DNA from: Euborellia annulipes
Lineage: Eukaryota > Arthropoda > Insecta > Dermaptera > Anisolabididae
Length of the DNA: 64,000 nt
Assembly (NCBI GenBank): GCA_023213315.1
Contig: JAKCPI010031626.1
Location: 1-64,000 of the forward strand
Reading direction: 5' to 3'
The notes below the pieces were generated by a model that worked only from the letters and a program-made list of their open reading frames with translations, searched no databases and was not told the origin of the DNA. The position numbers were made by a program, and so were the translations under genes. The number at the start of each line of letters is the position of its first letter. Positions within the stretch are counted from its first letter, which is position 1. This document shows, one piece after another, positions 11,534 through 21,452 of this stretch.

Positions 11534-12519
11534 GATTTTATTTTTGAAAATAATATAATATAATAAATATCCACACCTGCTGTTCGATGCATATAAAGAG
11601 AGAAGATAAATTTAAAAATAAATAAATAATAATAATAAGAAAAAAGACATATATAATTCATGAGATTCTGTTTGGATTGAATTTATTATTATGAAAAAAA
11701 AAAAAGATTTATCATCACAATATAATTTAATTTTTTTGTTTATCCATAAATATTCTACAAGCTTTTCTTGCTATCGATTTGAGAATGATTACCAAAAACC
11801 CACTCATATTGGAATCCGATAATGATTACATTTTTAAAGATTTATGTATATGTCAGCTATTTCAAAATATATATTTAAAAAAAAACACGTAGTATTTTTC
11901 CTTTTTATCAGATATTTTCTAAAAAGAGATGCAAAAGAACTCATTAACTAAAAATTAAAAGAGATAGTGAAAGAGGAGAGGGAGGGAGATTTAACTTTGA
12001 CGTGTAAATTTATTAAAGATGGACATTTTATTCATAAAATAAGATCAAAGATAATATGTAAGAGAAGAAGGAAAAAAAGGCAAACGATTTCAAAAAGCTA
12101 TAATTACTTTAATTTAGAAATGGAAGAGAATCGAGCAGGTGGAGCATCCGTATTCCTTGCTTAAATGATTTCATCCTGTTTAATCCCTATTCCATGATTA
12201 AATCGTTTTGTTACAGTTCATTATCGTCATTAGGACGCATCAATGCTACTAATCCTTTGTACCAAGTTATCAACGAAAAAAAAAATTAATCTGCGGTGAA
12301 AAAAAATTCTTTTTTTTTATTTAGTTTGTCTCTCATGATCTAATAGTTTGTGATTCACCTCCCTTCCCTCCCCCCAATCACCGTAGGGGGAGGGTTTTTT
12401 ATTAATTTAAGTAAATATGGAATGAATAGCAGATCGGGACTGTAGATAATATGTTTGTAAATAAAGAGAATGCAGTCATTAATTGAGCCGATATTTAATA
12501 ATTATAAATGCTTTTTATT
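11534..12519. other. Non-coding stretch
   Basis: AT-rich; the open frame at 11967-12164 is K/R/E-rich and repeat-like, without splice or start support. Confidence 0.4.
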
Positions 12520-12558
12520 GGAACGTTTCGGCAAGGATCCATCCTGCGATCTTCAGCC
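12520..12558 (-). ncRNA. Hammerhead-ribozyme-like motif
   Basis: Minus strand: intact CTGAAGA, a stem built from GCAGGAT/ATCCTTGC with one bulge, and GAAAC followed by GTT. Helix I is weak (only GG/CC), so folding in cis is doubtful. It abuts a SINE B 3' portion. Confidence 0.4.
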
Positions 12559-12561
12559 TTC

Positions 12562-12646
12562 TAAGCCACTTGAATTGGCTACCAATCATTTGAAATAAAT
12601 AGAGATGAAGTCTAAACAGACTGTTTAGATGCCGAAAAAGATCTTG

Positions 12647-12675
<29 letters not shown>
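12562..12675 (+). repeat. SINE family B, 3' portion with long poly(A)
   Basis: TTGAATTGGCTACCAATCA, TTGAAATAAATAGAGATGAA, GATGCCGAAAAAGATCTTG, then about 35 A. Confidence 0.6.
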
Positions 12676-12678
<3 letters not shown>

Positions 12679-12721
12679 AAAGAGTTGGAGCAAAATTATA
12701 ATTTTTTTTTTTTTTTTAAAT

Positions 12722-12905
12722 TTGTTTAAGGTCTTTTTCGGCATCTAAGGCCATTTAGACCCCCCATTTTATTCCCTATTTATTTCAAATGATTGGTAGA
12801 CAATTCAAATGAAATAAATTTTTCTCGCTTGGGACTGGAAGGGAACCCGAGACCCCCTGCCATGAGAATCTAATGTCTTCTCTCTGAACCGCGGGTCACT
12901 GGCAA
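12722..12905 (-). repeat. SINE family B
   Basis: Inverted copy directly after the previous one. 3' end AAGGTCTTTTTCGGCATC, body ATTGGTAGACAATTC, and B-box region GAACCCGAGACC in reverse complement, ending with the CTCTGAACCGCGGGTCA A-box region. Confidence 0.65.
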
Positions 12906-12976
12906 ATATTTATTTATTTATTTCTCTTTTCATTAGACCGCGTTTATTAATTGGTATTCAATTCAATTGAAATAAA

Positions 12977-13555
12977 TTTTTACTTTCTCTTACCTCTCTA
13001 TATTTGTTAATATATAGAAAGTATTGGATTTGTCAAAAATTCGATGTCGAGATTTTGATGGATATATACGTTTTGAAGCCCCCTGAATCCAAAAAGTAAA
13101 AAGTGGTTTTCTCGACATGGTCTGTCTGTGTGTGTGTTCAATTTCAAGCATGAAGGAATTGAGCTATGAAGCTGAAATTTTATATTTAAGTTAGACACCC
13201 CTCTGGAGGGTGAAAATATGCTTTTAAACAAAATCGGCCAAAAAGTACCAGTAATTTACTGATGTACTTTTTCAGTTTTTTAGATTTTCTCAAAATTCGC
13301 TCTAACGATTTTGATTAAAATTCAAAAATCAATTATTTTTTATATGCTCTTTAAAATGTATATTCTCATTTTGCTCTCAACATTACCATCACTCTTGTGC
13401 TTCATAGGTAAGGTAGGAGAAATGGTTGCCATGTTAACAAAATGTAAATATTAATATTTTTCTGTTTATAAATTTCATATCTTTAATTCTCGGCGGAAAC
13501 TAAACATATGTCAACACAAAAAATCTGGTGCGACCAGTCACACCAGATTTTTTTT
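12977..13555 (+). mobile_element. Helentron/DINE-1-like element with collapsed terminal hairpin
   Basis: Opens TTTTACTTTCTCTTACC. The body and (GT) tract are as in other copies, but the terminal hairpin is reduced to AAAATCTGGTGCGACC/GTCACACCAGATTTTTT, having lost its distal half. Confidence 0.6.
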
Positions 13556-13635
13556 GCTTGGGGTGAGATGCGAACCCTCAACCTTTGTCACCAGAAGCTA
13601 ATTCTCTTCCTCTGAGCCATAGGTCAAGGCCTTAT
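13556..13635 (-). repeat. SINE family B head
   Basis: The minus strand reads TTGACCTATGGCTCAGAGGA (A box) ... GGTTGAGGGTTCGCATCTC (B box). It sits exactly against the end of the preceding element. Confidence 0.6.
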
Positions 13636-14814
13636 AATATTTATTTAAATTCATTTGGTATGAATAAATGTACCCGGATTATATACAGTCATTGTTTAAA
13701 GTCTATATGGCCAAAGATGCCGAAAACCCTATCAAAGTTTCTCTTTGTTAATATGAAGAAGACAATCTATTGGAGAATGTCAAAAGGTTTCTGGGGATTT
13801 TCATTTTTAAAATACAATATTCCTGTTTTCAACTACGATCATTACATAAAATTTTGATTTAATTCACAATCCTCGTTCACAGTTATAGCAGAATAACTAT
13901 ATTCGTAAATTTGATGAAATCAATGTAAATCGTCATACTTTAAAGTATCTGATAATTCCATTCCCATGTGATTGCCCATTTTTTCCTTATAAGCATAAAA
14001 GAAATCTCTAGCTTACAACAGCCTTAAATGTCTCGCATTTGCATTGGCGCAAAAAAAAGCCTTAAGTTAAGCCTCCTCGATAATAGCGAATACTTGTGTC
14101 AAAAGACGACTATTTTTCACTCTTAAAATCAAAAAAAAAATCTCACACGTTCACTCAATGCCAGGGAATCTTTTTCTTTATTAAAATCCAATTTATTAAA
14201 ATATGTTATATATCAAAATAAAGGGAAAAAATGAGCCCATGAAGAGATACTTTCCACAGTCATTTCCCTAAAGGCTTGTTTTTCTTCTTCAACTTAACTT
14301 TTTGAAGTTTTCTTAAAGAAAGAAAAGTGTAGCATTTTTGTTCATTTTTTTTACTTTTTTTTTTATGAAACGTCTTTATATAAAGAAATTGTTTTCATAA
14401 AATTGTTTTTATTGAAGAAAAATAACATTTCCATTATATTCGAATATAAGTTTGAATTAATTTGAAATAATAGCCAGATAATTATTATCTTTTGGGTTTG
14501 AGTTGTTTAGTGAGAAAATGTTGTTGCTCTCATTTGAATTTGTATTATTCGAATGAAAATAAATAAGGAATATTTCAATTTTATCTTTTAATAAAGACTG
14601 TCAGATCTTAAATTTCCTTTTCTTTCATTTAAGAAATAGAACAAGAATAAAACAAAAAGTATAGAGATAGATGTCAACAGGCAGTGTTAGCGAATTTATT
14701 TTTATTTAAAGACAGCAAATATTTTTATTTCTAAGCTTTATTAATTAGAAGATCTTTCCTAAAGAAGAGGTATTCAACCTCTCGGCTTCCTTTAATAAAG
14801 AAATTGCTTCGAGC
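13636..14814. other. AT-rich non-coding stretch
   Basis: 13636-13740 shows eroded SINE A-like words (ATTTGGTATGAATAAA, TATGGCCAAAGATGCCGAAA). Nothing else recognised. Confidence 0.4.
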
Positions 14815-15082
14815 CAAGGGCGGATCCAGAGGTGTTTCTCGGGGGGGGGGGTAATCTGGTGTGACTCGGCGCACAGCACACTATTTTTTTTTAATTTCGG
14901 AAATTTAAAAGCGCATTCTGTACTTGTTTGCCAGAATATAAATACACATCAAATTTTTAAGTATTAATTTTAAAAATTTTACATTAAAAATAAATTTTTT
15001 TGCGAAAAAAAGATATTTTTTTCGAATCTCGGGGGAGGGGGGGTAATTACCCCCTTTACCCCCCCCCTTATATCCGCTCTTG
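14815..15082 (+). mobile_element. hAT-type MITE (family D) with 8-bp TSD
   Basis: Terminal repeats CAAGGGCGGAT...ATCCGCTCTTG are flanked on both sides by CTTCGAGC (14807-14814 and 15083-15090), an 8-bp duplication typical of hAT transposition. There is no coding capacity; poly-G near the left end and poly-C near the right. The interior contains a degraded TCTGGTGTGACTCGGCGC...CCAGAATA hairpin like that of the Helentron-like family. Confidence 0.75.
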
Positions 15083-15099
15083 CTTCGAGCCATAGTCAA

Positions 15100-15386
15100 T
15101 TTAGTAAATAGTAATTAATATAGCGCAAAAACGTTTTTGGGCTATTCTTGGGCTTAAAGGAAGGTATATGGACAAGATTTATTAGGATGCACGTGTAAAT
15201 ATATAAAATTTTGATAAAAATGAGATGGACAAGGAGAGTTTTTGCAGCTCAACTTTTTACATAGACAGTTTTACAACCGACCACTCGACTAAAGCCTGGT
15301 TTCATTCCTCTTGAATCCAATAGAACAAATAATTTTGGCACAATCCAAAAATTTTATTTTCTAATTTTTTTTTAATGAAACATATA
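15100..15386. other. Non-coding stretch
   Basis: Nothing recognised. Confidence 0.35.
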
Positions 15387-15599
15387 CAGTGAGGGACAAT
15401 ATTAAGTCCCACCCATGCGTTTTCTACTTGTGATTATTTCATTGTTTTTAAAAAAATATTTTATTGTTTTTAATGGAAACTTTCATGGTTCACACTTGTT
15501 AGACATTTTCCAATAAAGATTTTCCTTTTCTATTATAAAAACACTGAAATAATCACAAGTAGAAAAAGCATGGGTGGGACTTAATATTGTCCTTCACTG
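15387..15599. mobile_element. Tc1/mariner-type MITE, TA-flanked
   Basis: Starts CAGTGAGGGACAATATTAAG and ends in the near-perfect inverse ...CTTAATATTGTCCTTCACTG. Inverted repeats are about 55 bp (extending to TTCTACTTGTGATTATTTCA). TA flanks lie at 15385-15386 and 15600-15601. No coding capacity. Confidence 0.8.
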
Positions 15600-15984
15600 T
15601 ACAATCCAATTAAATACTTGTTATTGTTAGTCTTTTATTTATTTTTGAGAGAATTTAAAAGTGCTTTGACCTTTGGAGTTTCTTAAATACTTTGGTTACA
15701 AAGCTTTATGGAACAACGAGTATAAAGTTCAATGGGTTTATAGAAATAATGAATTTATTTGACATTAAAATAATACCCTCAGAGGACCCCGGCCTCGAGG
15801 ATTTATCTCCCTTACGCCCCTCTCTCCTCGGCCCTGATTGTAGGTAATTATTATTTTCTGATAATGTTTTTGAAATTTAAAGATAAAGAAGATGTTGATT
15901 TAAATTGAAGTTATAGACTAATAATATCAATAAAAAGTTTTTAATTAACTAAGAAAATCATTAATAGTCTTTATCGATCATTAT
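15600..15984. other. Non-coding stretch
   Basis: AT-rich with a GC-richer patch at 15780-15840; no exon support. Confidence 0.35.
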
Positions 15985-16150
15985 TGGCATTTAAGCCTTC
16001 GGGCCGATTAGCGTCCTGGCCTTCTGTACTAAGGGTCGCGGGTTCGCATCCCGTCTCATGCGACAATTTATTGGCTACCAATAAATTGAAATAAATAGAG
16101 ACGGGTCTAAATGGCCCCTTTGCCGAAAAAGACCTTAAAAAAAAAAAATT
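15985..16150 (+). repeat. SINE family B, well preserved
   Basis: B box GGTTCGCATCCC, body TTGGCTACCAATAAATTGAA, AGAGACGGGTCTAAATGGCC, GCCGAAAAAGACCTT and poly(A). Confidence 0.75.
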
Positions 16151-17347
16151 AGCATTTAACCAGCCTCTTAGTATACAGTAAAAACCAACACAAAGCGACA
16201 TTTTGTAAAAACTCTTTGATTCTAATTCAAATATGTCTTAAGAAGAAAAAGAGAAAATTTTATATAAAATTGATACTCAAATAAAATAAAAGAAATAATT
16301 TTAGCCGCATATGTCTTGGAATTTTTTTTTTTGACTCCGCCTTAAAATAAATATATAGAATGTTTATTTTTTCACTGGAGCCTCTAAAAAAGTCATTTGC
16401 CAGTTTAATTTCCACCAAAAGAGAAAAAAAAAATTGTTATTTTTGCGCTCTAATCAATTCAGTTGTGCTCTGCAATGAACTTTGAGGATGGGTGCAATAA
16501 ATTTCCAAATCAGAGCGACGCAAGCCATGTGTTTTTGTTTGTATTAAATTCAAGCTTTATTTGTAAGAGAATATAATAAAATTACCAACAAAAAAAAAAA
16601 TTCAGACTTTATACTGTATATTCAGAGATCCATTGTGAAATATTTATGTAAAGCAAAGAAGCATTGATCTGGCCTTTCTACAGATTTATTTAGTAAACGA
16701 TTCCATTTGACGAACAAAATTCATCAAATCGTACCCCGTTTAAATTGTTTACTGGCACTTGTTTGGAATATTTGCGTGCGAATGTTATTGTCTGTCTGTT
16801 TGTCTGTTCAAACCAAAGGATTCCACACACAGGCAACAGTAAAAGGGGAGTAAAATTTCCAGTCATGAATTAAAAGTAATCCGCGTCGTTGAATTTTTTT
16901 GCGCCGTTCCTGGAACCAATTAAACGCATCACAATGGCCAGATTCAGGCTCAGGATTATTCGCCCGGAGATATTAAATTGTAATATGCCACGTCGTTCGC
17001 AAAATGACCCTCTATTCAAACAATTTTACTTCGTTTTCAAATAAAATGTTACATTTCAATCTGTGTTCTTCTCTTTTTTCTTTTGACTTCTTCTCCCTTT
17101 TCTTTTGACTTCTTTTTCTTTTATTGACTTGATTACTTTTTTTTTTTTTTTTTGATTAACAAAAAATCAAACTAATCTTAAAGTTTTTCAAGAAAACTTT
17201 TTTTCCGTTTGTTATTTTACGACATGCTTTTTTTTAGAAACCTGTAAGATTAGTTAGCGTTGATGAAATAAACTATAGAATTGCTGTAGAAGAATCTCAG
17301 CCTCTGAAAAGACTAAAAACTCCTTCGAAAACTATGACAATCATAAT
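16151..17347. other. Single-copy-looking stretch downstream of the Gly-rich gene
   Basis: 16480-17040 is less AT-rich than its surroundings and matches no repeat family here. It has no convincing ORF or splice signals. It may be regulatory, but the sequence alone does not show that. Confidence 0.3.
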
Positions 17348-17587
17348 TAAGGGTGTTCGATTAAGGAAAAAAATAATCGATTATTGAATCGAAAATGATT
17401 TGACCTTTTTTTGTTTTTTTTTTTTTTTTTTTTTTTGTAAAACAGAATTTTTTTTAGTATACGAGTCCTATCCCATCTTTTCAAACGAATACTTTCTGAA
17501 AATGATCAATTATGAAAAATAATCGATTATTTTTTAAGAAAATAATCGGTGAATAATCGATTAATCGAGTATTTTGCACAGCCCTAA
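17348..17587. mobile_element. MITE with AATCGATT-rich inverted arms
   Basis: Ends AGGGTGTTCGATTA and TTTTGCACAGCCCTA. Both arms consist of AATCGATTA-type units. The interior has AGTATACGAGTCC and ATCCCATCTTTTCAAACGA, shared with 36.2-36.5 and 37.07-37.43 kb. Confidence 0.6.
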
Positions 17588-18097
17588 TCTTCAGTTATAG
17601 AACATCACAGAGTCATTTCATTTTCGTAGGGTTGTTAACAATAGAAAGAAAAGTCGTGAACCTCCTTTACTTTGCCTCTCATCGTCACTCAGAAAGTGCA
17701 AAAATGACAAGACTCTGAAATAAATTTAAAATTAAATTAAAAAACGCTCTTTAGCTTAATTATAAATTTAATTTGTAATATAAAACCTATACATAATACA
17801 CTTGACACCGAACGGCTTGTTTTATCAAGTTGTATTTTCGAGATATAGACTAATAAATATTCAATAATTGTTTTTTTTTTTTTAAACTATATAGCCTAGA
17901 AGAATTCAAATATTCTTCAGATATCCCTGTTAGATATGCAAAAAAACCATCTTTTTTGAAAATATTTTGCATAACCTCCAGGCGCTCATGATCAGTGGCG
18001 CCTCTTGTATCTACTAGGTGTACTTCTCGACGTTCACAGTAAAACTTAGAGATGTTCTCACTCAATCAAGCAGTCTTAAATAGAGGTGTATGGGATC
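17588..18097. other. AT-rich non-coding stretch
   Basis: The minus-strand open frame at 17850-18065 has no supporting signals. Confidence 0.35.
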
Positions 18098-18190
18098 CCA
18101 TTTTCTTATTATCGTATGGAGGAAGGCCGTCTAATTTACAGGAAGGTGAAGAAAATAGACTTAATTCGGCCCAAAATAATTTATTACCAA

Positions 18191-18232
18191 TGTCTACGTT
18201 TCGGGGACTAAACGTCACCCATCCTCGGACAA
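18191..18232 (-). ncRNA. Hammerhead-like motif, left arm (core deletion)
   Basis: Same sequence as the right-arm copy except for CGAGGA in place of CTGAGGA; the missing U4 should abolish cleavage. Confidence 0.5.
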
Positions 18233-18560
18233 GGTCGTAAAGTCTTTCGTGCCTCCAGCACTCGTGTAATAAATACAACAATAATTTGTTGTGTGAAATG
18301 ATGGCTGTATTTTATATTAGGGCTCAGCTCACCATATACAAATTACTTGCAAATTTTAACCACGAGCCACTCTGAGTCAATGCTAGGCATCTAGACTAGA
18401 TGCCTAGCATTGACTCAGAGTGGCTCGTGGTTAAAATTTGCAAGTAATTTGGCTATATGGTGAGCTGAGCCCTAATAAAAATACAGCCATCATTTCACAC
18501 AACAAATTATTGTTGTATTTATTACACGAGTGCTGGAGGCACGAAAGACTTTACGACCTT

Positions 18561-18602
18561 TGTCCTGAGGATGGGTGACGTTTAGTCCCCGAAACGTAGA
18601 CA
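18561..18602 (+). ncRNA. Hammerhead-ribozyme-like motif, right arm (complete core)
   Basis: TGTC, core CTGAGGA, stem GGG(T)GAC/GTCCCC, GAAAC, cleavage triplet GTA, then GACA, which pairs perfectly with TGTC. All conserved core bases are present, on the same strand as the nearby endonuclease relic. Confidence 0.6.
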
Positions 18603-18889
18603 TTGGTAATAAATTATTTTGGGCCGAATTAAGTCTATTTTCTTCACCTCCATTTTCTTATTCTTGCTGACAGGGAGCAGGAGATCAGTTGTTTATGTCA
18701 GTATTTTCACAGGAATTTTAGGGTACTGTAGATGGCCGTAAGGAAGATTGACAAAGATATTCGGCCAGAGAAAGATAATATCCGTATTCTCCGTTTATTT
18801 GAAGATATTTCGATATCGGTGATGGAATCATTATCAGTACAAGCAATGGTTGATATATAAATTGTCATATCTAATTATAATATTATTAA

Positions 18890-19125
18890 TTTTGTAATCT
18901 AAGCAATATTGGTCAGACAAGGCAATATTTGTGTCGTCTTCTCTTTCATCACAAAACAAACATTAAAAATAAAGAGATCAATGTTGCCTTGTCTTCTCAT
19001 GCAATCGGTGAGGGGACATTCGGTTTTAATAATGCTACCATCCTAGAAAAGAATGGAATGGCTGTCATTAGAAGTATGTATGTAACAAGTAATATTTTGT
19101 CAAGACTAATTTATACAGTCTAGAG
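18890..19125 (+). pseudogene. Penelope-like element GIY-YIG endonuclease fragment
   Basis: Read from about 18905, the frame gives (N)IGQTRQYLCRLLFHHK, then INVALSSHAIGEG, FGFNNATILEKN and a degenerate end. The order IGQT...R-L--HK...AL--HA...F-F-NA-ILEK is that of the GIY-YIG nuclease domain at the C-terminus of Penelope-like retroelements. The canonical Tyr before IGQT is lost (a TAA lies just upstream), and no reverse transcriptase is found beside it, so this is a relic. Nearby hammerhead-like motifs fit a Penelope origin. Assignment is by motif recognition, not a search. Confidence 0.55.
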
Positions 19126-19589
19126 AGTGTATACTAGTATATTACAGGAGGTACTAAAGCATGACCGGGGAACAATAAGCAGGAGGCGGGCTGCATAGCT
19201 ATAATTAATAAAAAATTATTTTTTATTTGTTAAAAATTAACTGCAAAAAAAAAAAAACTTTAATATTATGAAATACGCTCTACCTGGACACTTTGTAGTA
19301 GGTTTGGTTACCTATTTCTCTTTTATGGAAAAGTAAATAAAAAAATGTTTATATTTTTTAATAAAAGAAAAACTACTCTAATAGTTAAACATAGAGTTTA
19401 ATTAGAAATTAAAAGCTAAAATTTATTTACTTTTATTATTATACAATTGTATTTTTTTTTTAGTTAGTATAAATTTTAATAATAGATTTTTTTTTTATTT
19501 TAATAAAACATTAAAAATTAAATAACCTCTAGGGAATTTTTTCGAGTAGAAGGAGGAGGAGAACTCATTTTATTTTTAATTAAAAGTCA
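19126..19589. other. AT-rich stretch beyond the 3' end of the gene
   Basis: Nothing recognised. Confidence 0.35.
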
Positions 19590-19830
19590 TCAGAATAGAT
19601 ATAAAAAAAGTTTATTATATTAATTTACACTGTATTTACATACAATACAAATAACCGTAATGACTTAAAAAAAGGCTCAAAAAAAAAAAAAGAGTTTTAG
19701 GAAACATTTCAGTAAGTGAAGAAGAATAACACAAAATTTTTGGTATAATTTTTTATGTAAAGCACAGGTGATGTGGTGCTGGAAGACAAAAGGAGTCCGA
19801 ATATCATTGGCGCAGATTACCACCAGCCAC
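19590..19830 (-). CDS. Exon 4: C-terminal Gly-Trp-Trp, stop and 3'UTR
   Basis: On the minus strand an acceptor (TGATTATTTTATTAG) is followed by GT GGC TGG TGG TAA. Joined in phase 1 to exon 3 this adds Gly, Gly-Trp-Trp and the stop (19819-19817), continuing the Gly/Trp theme exactly. That phase match and composition are the main reasons for choosing this acceptor. The 3'UTR runs about 200 bp to AATAAA at 19616-19611, so polyadenylation should fall near 19600-19580. The full product is then 159 aa. If this exon is wrong, reading through the exon 3 donor gives a stop within a few codons, so the protein would change only at its extreme C-terminus. Confidence 0.75.
19611..19616 (-). terminator. 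Polyadenylation signal AATAAA of the Gly/Trp-rich gene
   Basis: A canonical AATAAA on the minus strand, about 200 nt after the TAA in exon 4 and followed by a T-rich stretch. AATAAA is common by chance in DNA this AT-rich, so the call depends on its position. Confidence 0.55.
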
Positions 19831-21047
19831 CTAATAAAATAATCACAATCTATTTAAAAGAATATTCTTTAAAGAATACAAAAAAAAACTAAATAAGGGA
19901 GTGAATGATAGAGAAATTAAATTGATAATATTAAAGATGATGATAGGCTATTATTATGCTAATGATTGGAGGTGGGGCCCCTCCTGAACAGCAATAATAT
20001 TTATCTAATTAGGAATATTGATGGAATCAAGCAACTGAATATACTGTATAATAATATATATATAGCCTATAACCTATGTTTAGAAACAATTTTAATTACA
20101 ACAAATAATAATAACAAGAAAATGAGTCCAACAAAGGAAAAGAGAACTTAATTTTAGCAAAATTCTTTTCTAAATGATGTATTATTTTCTCTTACCTCTA
20201 TATATGTTAATATATAGAGAGAGAAAGTATTGGTTTCAGGTCAAAAATTCGATGTTAAAATATAATTCCGCCACTTTGGCACTCAAAAGAGAAGACATTT
20301 TAACAATGTTTGATAGGCTTAACTCAAAAATTGAATTTTCGGACTTTTGTCACTATGATTTTTAGCAGGCGATATTAAGAAGTAAGTTAAGAGAAAGAAT
20401 AAATCAAACTAATTATGAAAATTAACTAAATCTTTTTCCAAATTACGAAGTTATGTCCAAATTGATAACTAATTATAATACATAGAAAATTTTAAAAAAA
20501 TATTCCAATTCGAATGCATCGTCCATAAATTCAAGTTATCTTAGAACCTAGTGGGAAAATCTAATTAATTTTTTATTAATTTAATTTAATTTTCTGCATA
20601 TAAAATTAACACAATGAATAAGAATATTTTCTAGTAATCAAAAGAATAAATGTTTTAAAATGTCCAAAATTGAATTAGTATTCGAATGTTGCTACTTGCC
20701 GATCCTGCCTTCTCCTCTATCATTAAATTAATTATATTAATTAAGAGCGTTAAAATCTGCCTTTATAGGCTAAGAGAAGCTTTGATGGAATTATTAGAAA
20801 AATTCGGTTATTTTTGCCTAACAATAATGAATGATACTTCATCCAGCTATATATCGAATTTCCTTAAGAAATAATTTAGACACTAAACCAAAACTAATAA
20901 ATTTTAAATTGCTTGGTATTGAGTGATATTTTCTATTTATTTTAAATTTAAAGTTTGAGTTGTGGATATGTGGACTTCTCTTGTGTACTTTTTCACTTCT
21001 AGAGTTTGGTTTTTTAAATATTTTTTTCAAATTTCAAATAAACTCAC
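19831..21047 (-). other. Intron 3 (1.2 kb)
   Basis: Phase-1 GTGAGT...TATTAG intron. It contains a hairpin-end fragment of the Helentron-like repeat family (20183-20256); otherwise AT-rich with no coding signal. Confidence 0.65.
20183..20256 (+). repeat. Fragment of the Helentron-like family (opening end)
   Basis: ATTTTCTCTTACC, small hairpin closing at GAGAGAAAGTATTGG, then GTCAAAAATTCGATG before homology stops. Confidence 0.55.
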
Positions 21048-21452
21048 CGCCGCCTCCTCCGCTCCATCCCCCGCCGCTTTTCCATCCGCCACCACCTCCA
21101 TAACCGCCGCCGCCACCGCCGCCTCCGAATTTCCATCCTCCACCGCCGCCGCCGCCGGACCATCCACCACCTCCTCCCGATTTCCATCCGCCGCCGCCTC
21201 CGTATCCTCCTCCTCCACCACCTCCGGTTTTGATGATTTTATAAACTACAATAGGAGAGCCTCCGCCGCCGCCGCCGCTCCACCCTCCTCCTCCATATCC
21301 ACCGCCGCCTCCCGATTTCCATCCACCGCCGCCGCCACCGTTCCAGCCTCCGCCACCACCACTCCATCCTCCTCCTCCTCCAGACTTCCAACCGCCGCCG
21401 CCGCCTCCATAGCCACCTCCTCCACCGCCACTCCAGCCGCTAGATATGAAAC
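21048..21452 (-). CDS. Exon 3: Gly/Trp-rich repeat domain of a secreted, probably cuticular, protein
   Basis: This 405-nt exon is read on the minus strand. The acceptor (TTCGAATTCAG) enters in phase 1, matching exon 2, and the GTGAGT donor at 21047-21042 leaves in phase 1. It encodes 134 whole codons, about three quarters of them glycine, as runs of 3-8 Gly split by GWS, GWKS, GWN, GWKF and GYG. There are 11 Trp. A single non-repeat island, SPIVVYKIIKTG, sits in the middle; short KIIK/KVIK-like linkers are common in arthropod Gly-rich secreted proteins. There are no Cys and no chitin-binding RR motif, so it is not a CPR-type cuticle protein. Role in cuticle, silk or secretion is inferred from composition only. 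The antisense frames are also open (Ala/Ser-rich and Glu/Ala-rich), an artefact of the GGN repeats. Confidence 0.85.

Larger units (their letters stand above)
18098..18664. repeat. Long inverted repeat carrying two hammerhead-like motifs, with flanking direct repeat
   Basis: Arms of about 250 bp (18144-18393 and 18395-18649) are nearly identical in inverse orientation, meeting at CTAGACTAG. CCATTTTCTTATT occurs at both outer edges (about 18099 and 18650), as a possible target duplication. Each arm holds a hammerhead-like motif, with a Penelope-like endonuclease relic about 250 bp beyond the right arm. Confidence 0.75.

Noticed and set aside
19960..19990. Alternative last exon of the Gly-rich gene (GAGGGGCCCCACCTCC after TGTTCAG)
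   Set aside because: Gives GAPPPIIS, unlike the rest; the exon at 19830 continues Gly-Gly-Trp-Trp-stop and has a polyA signal.
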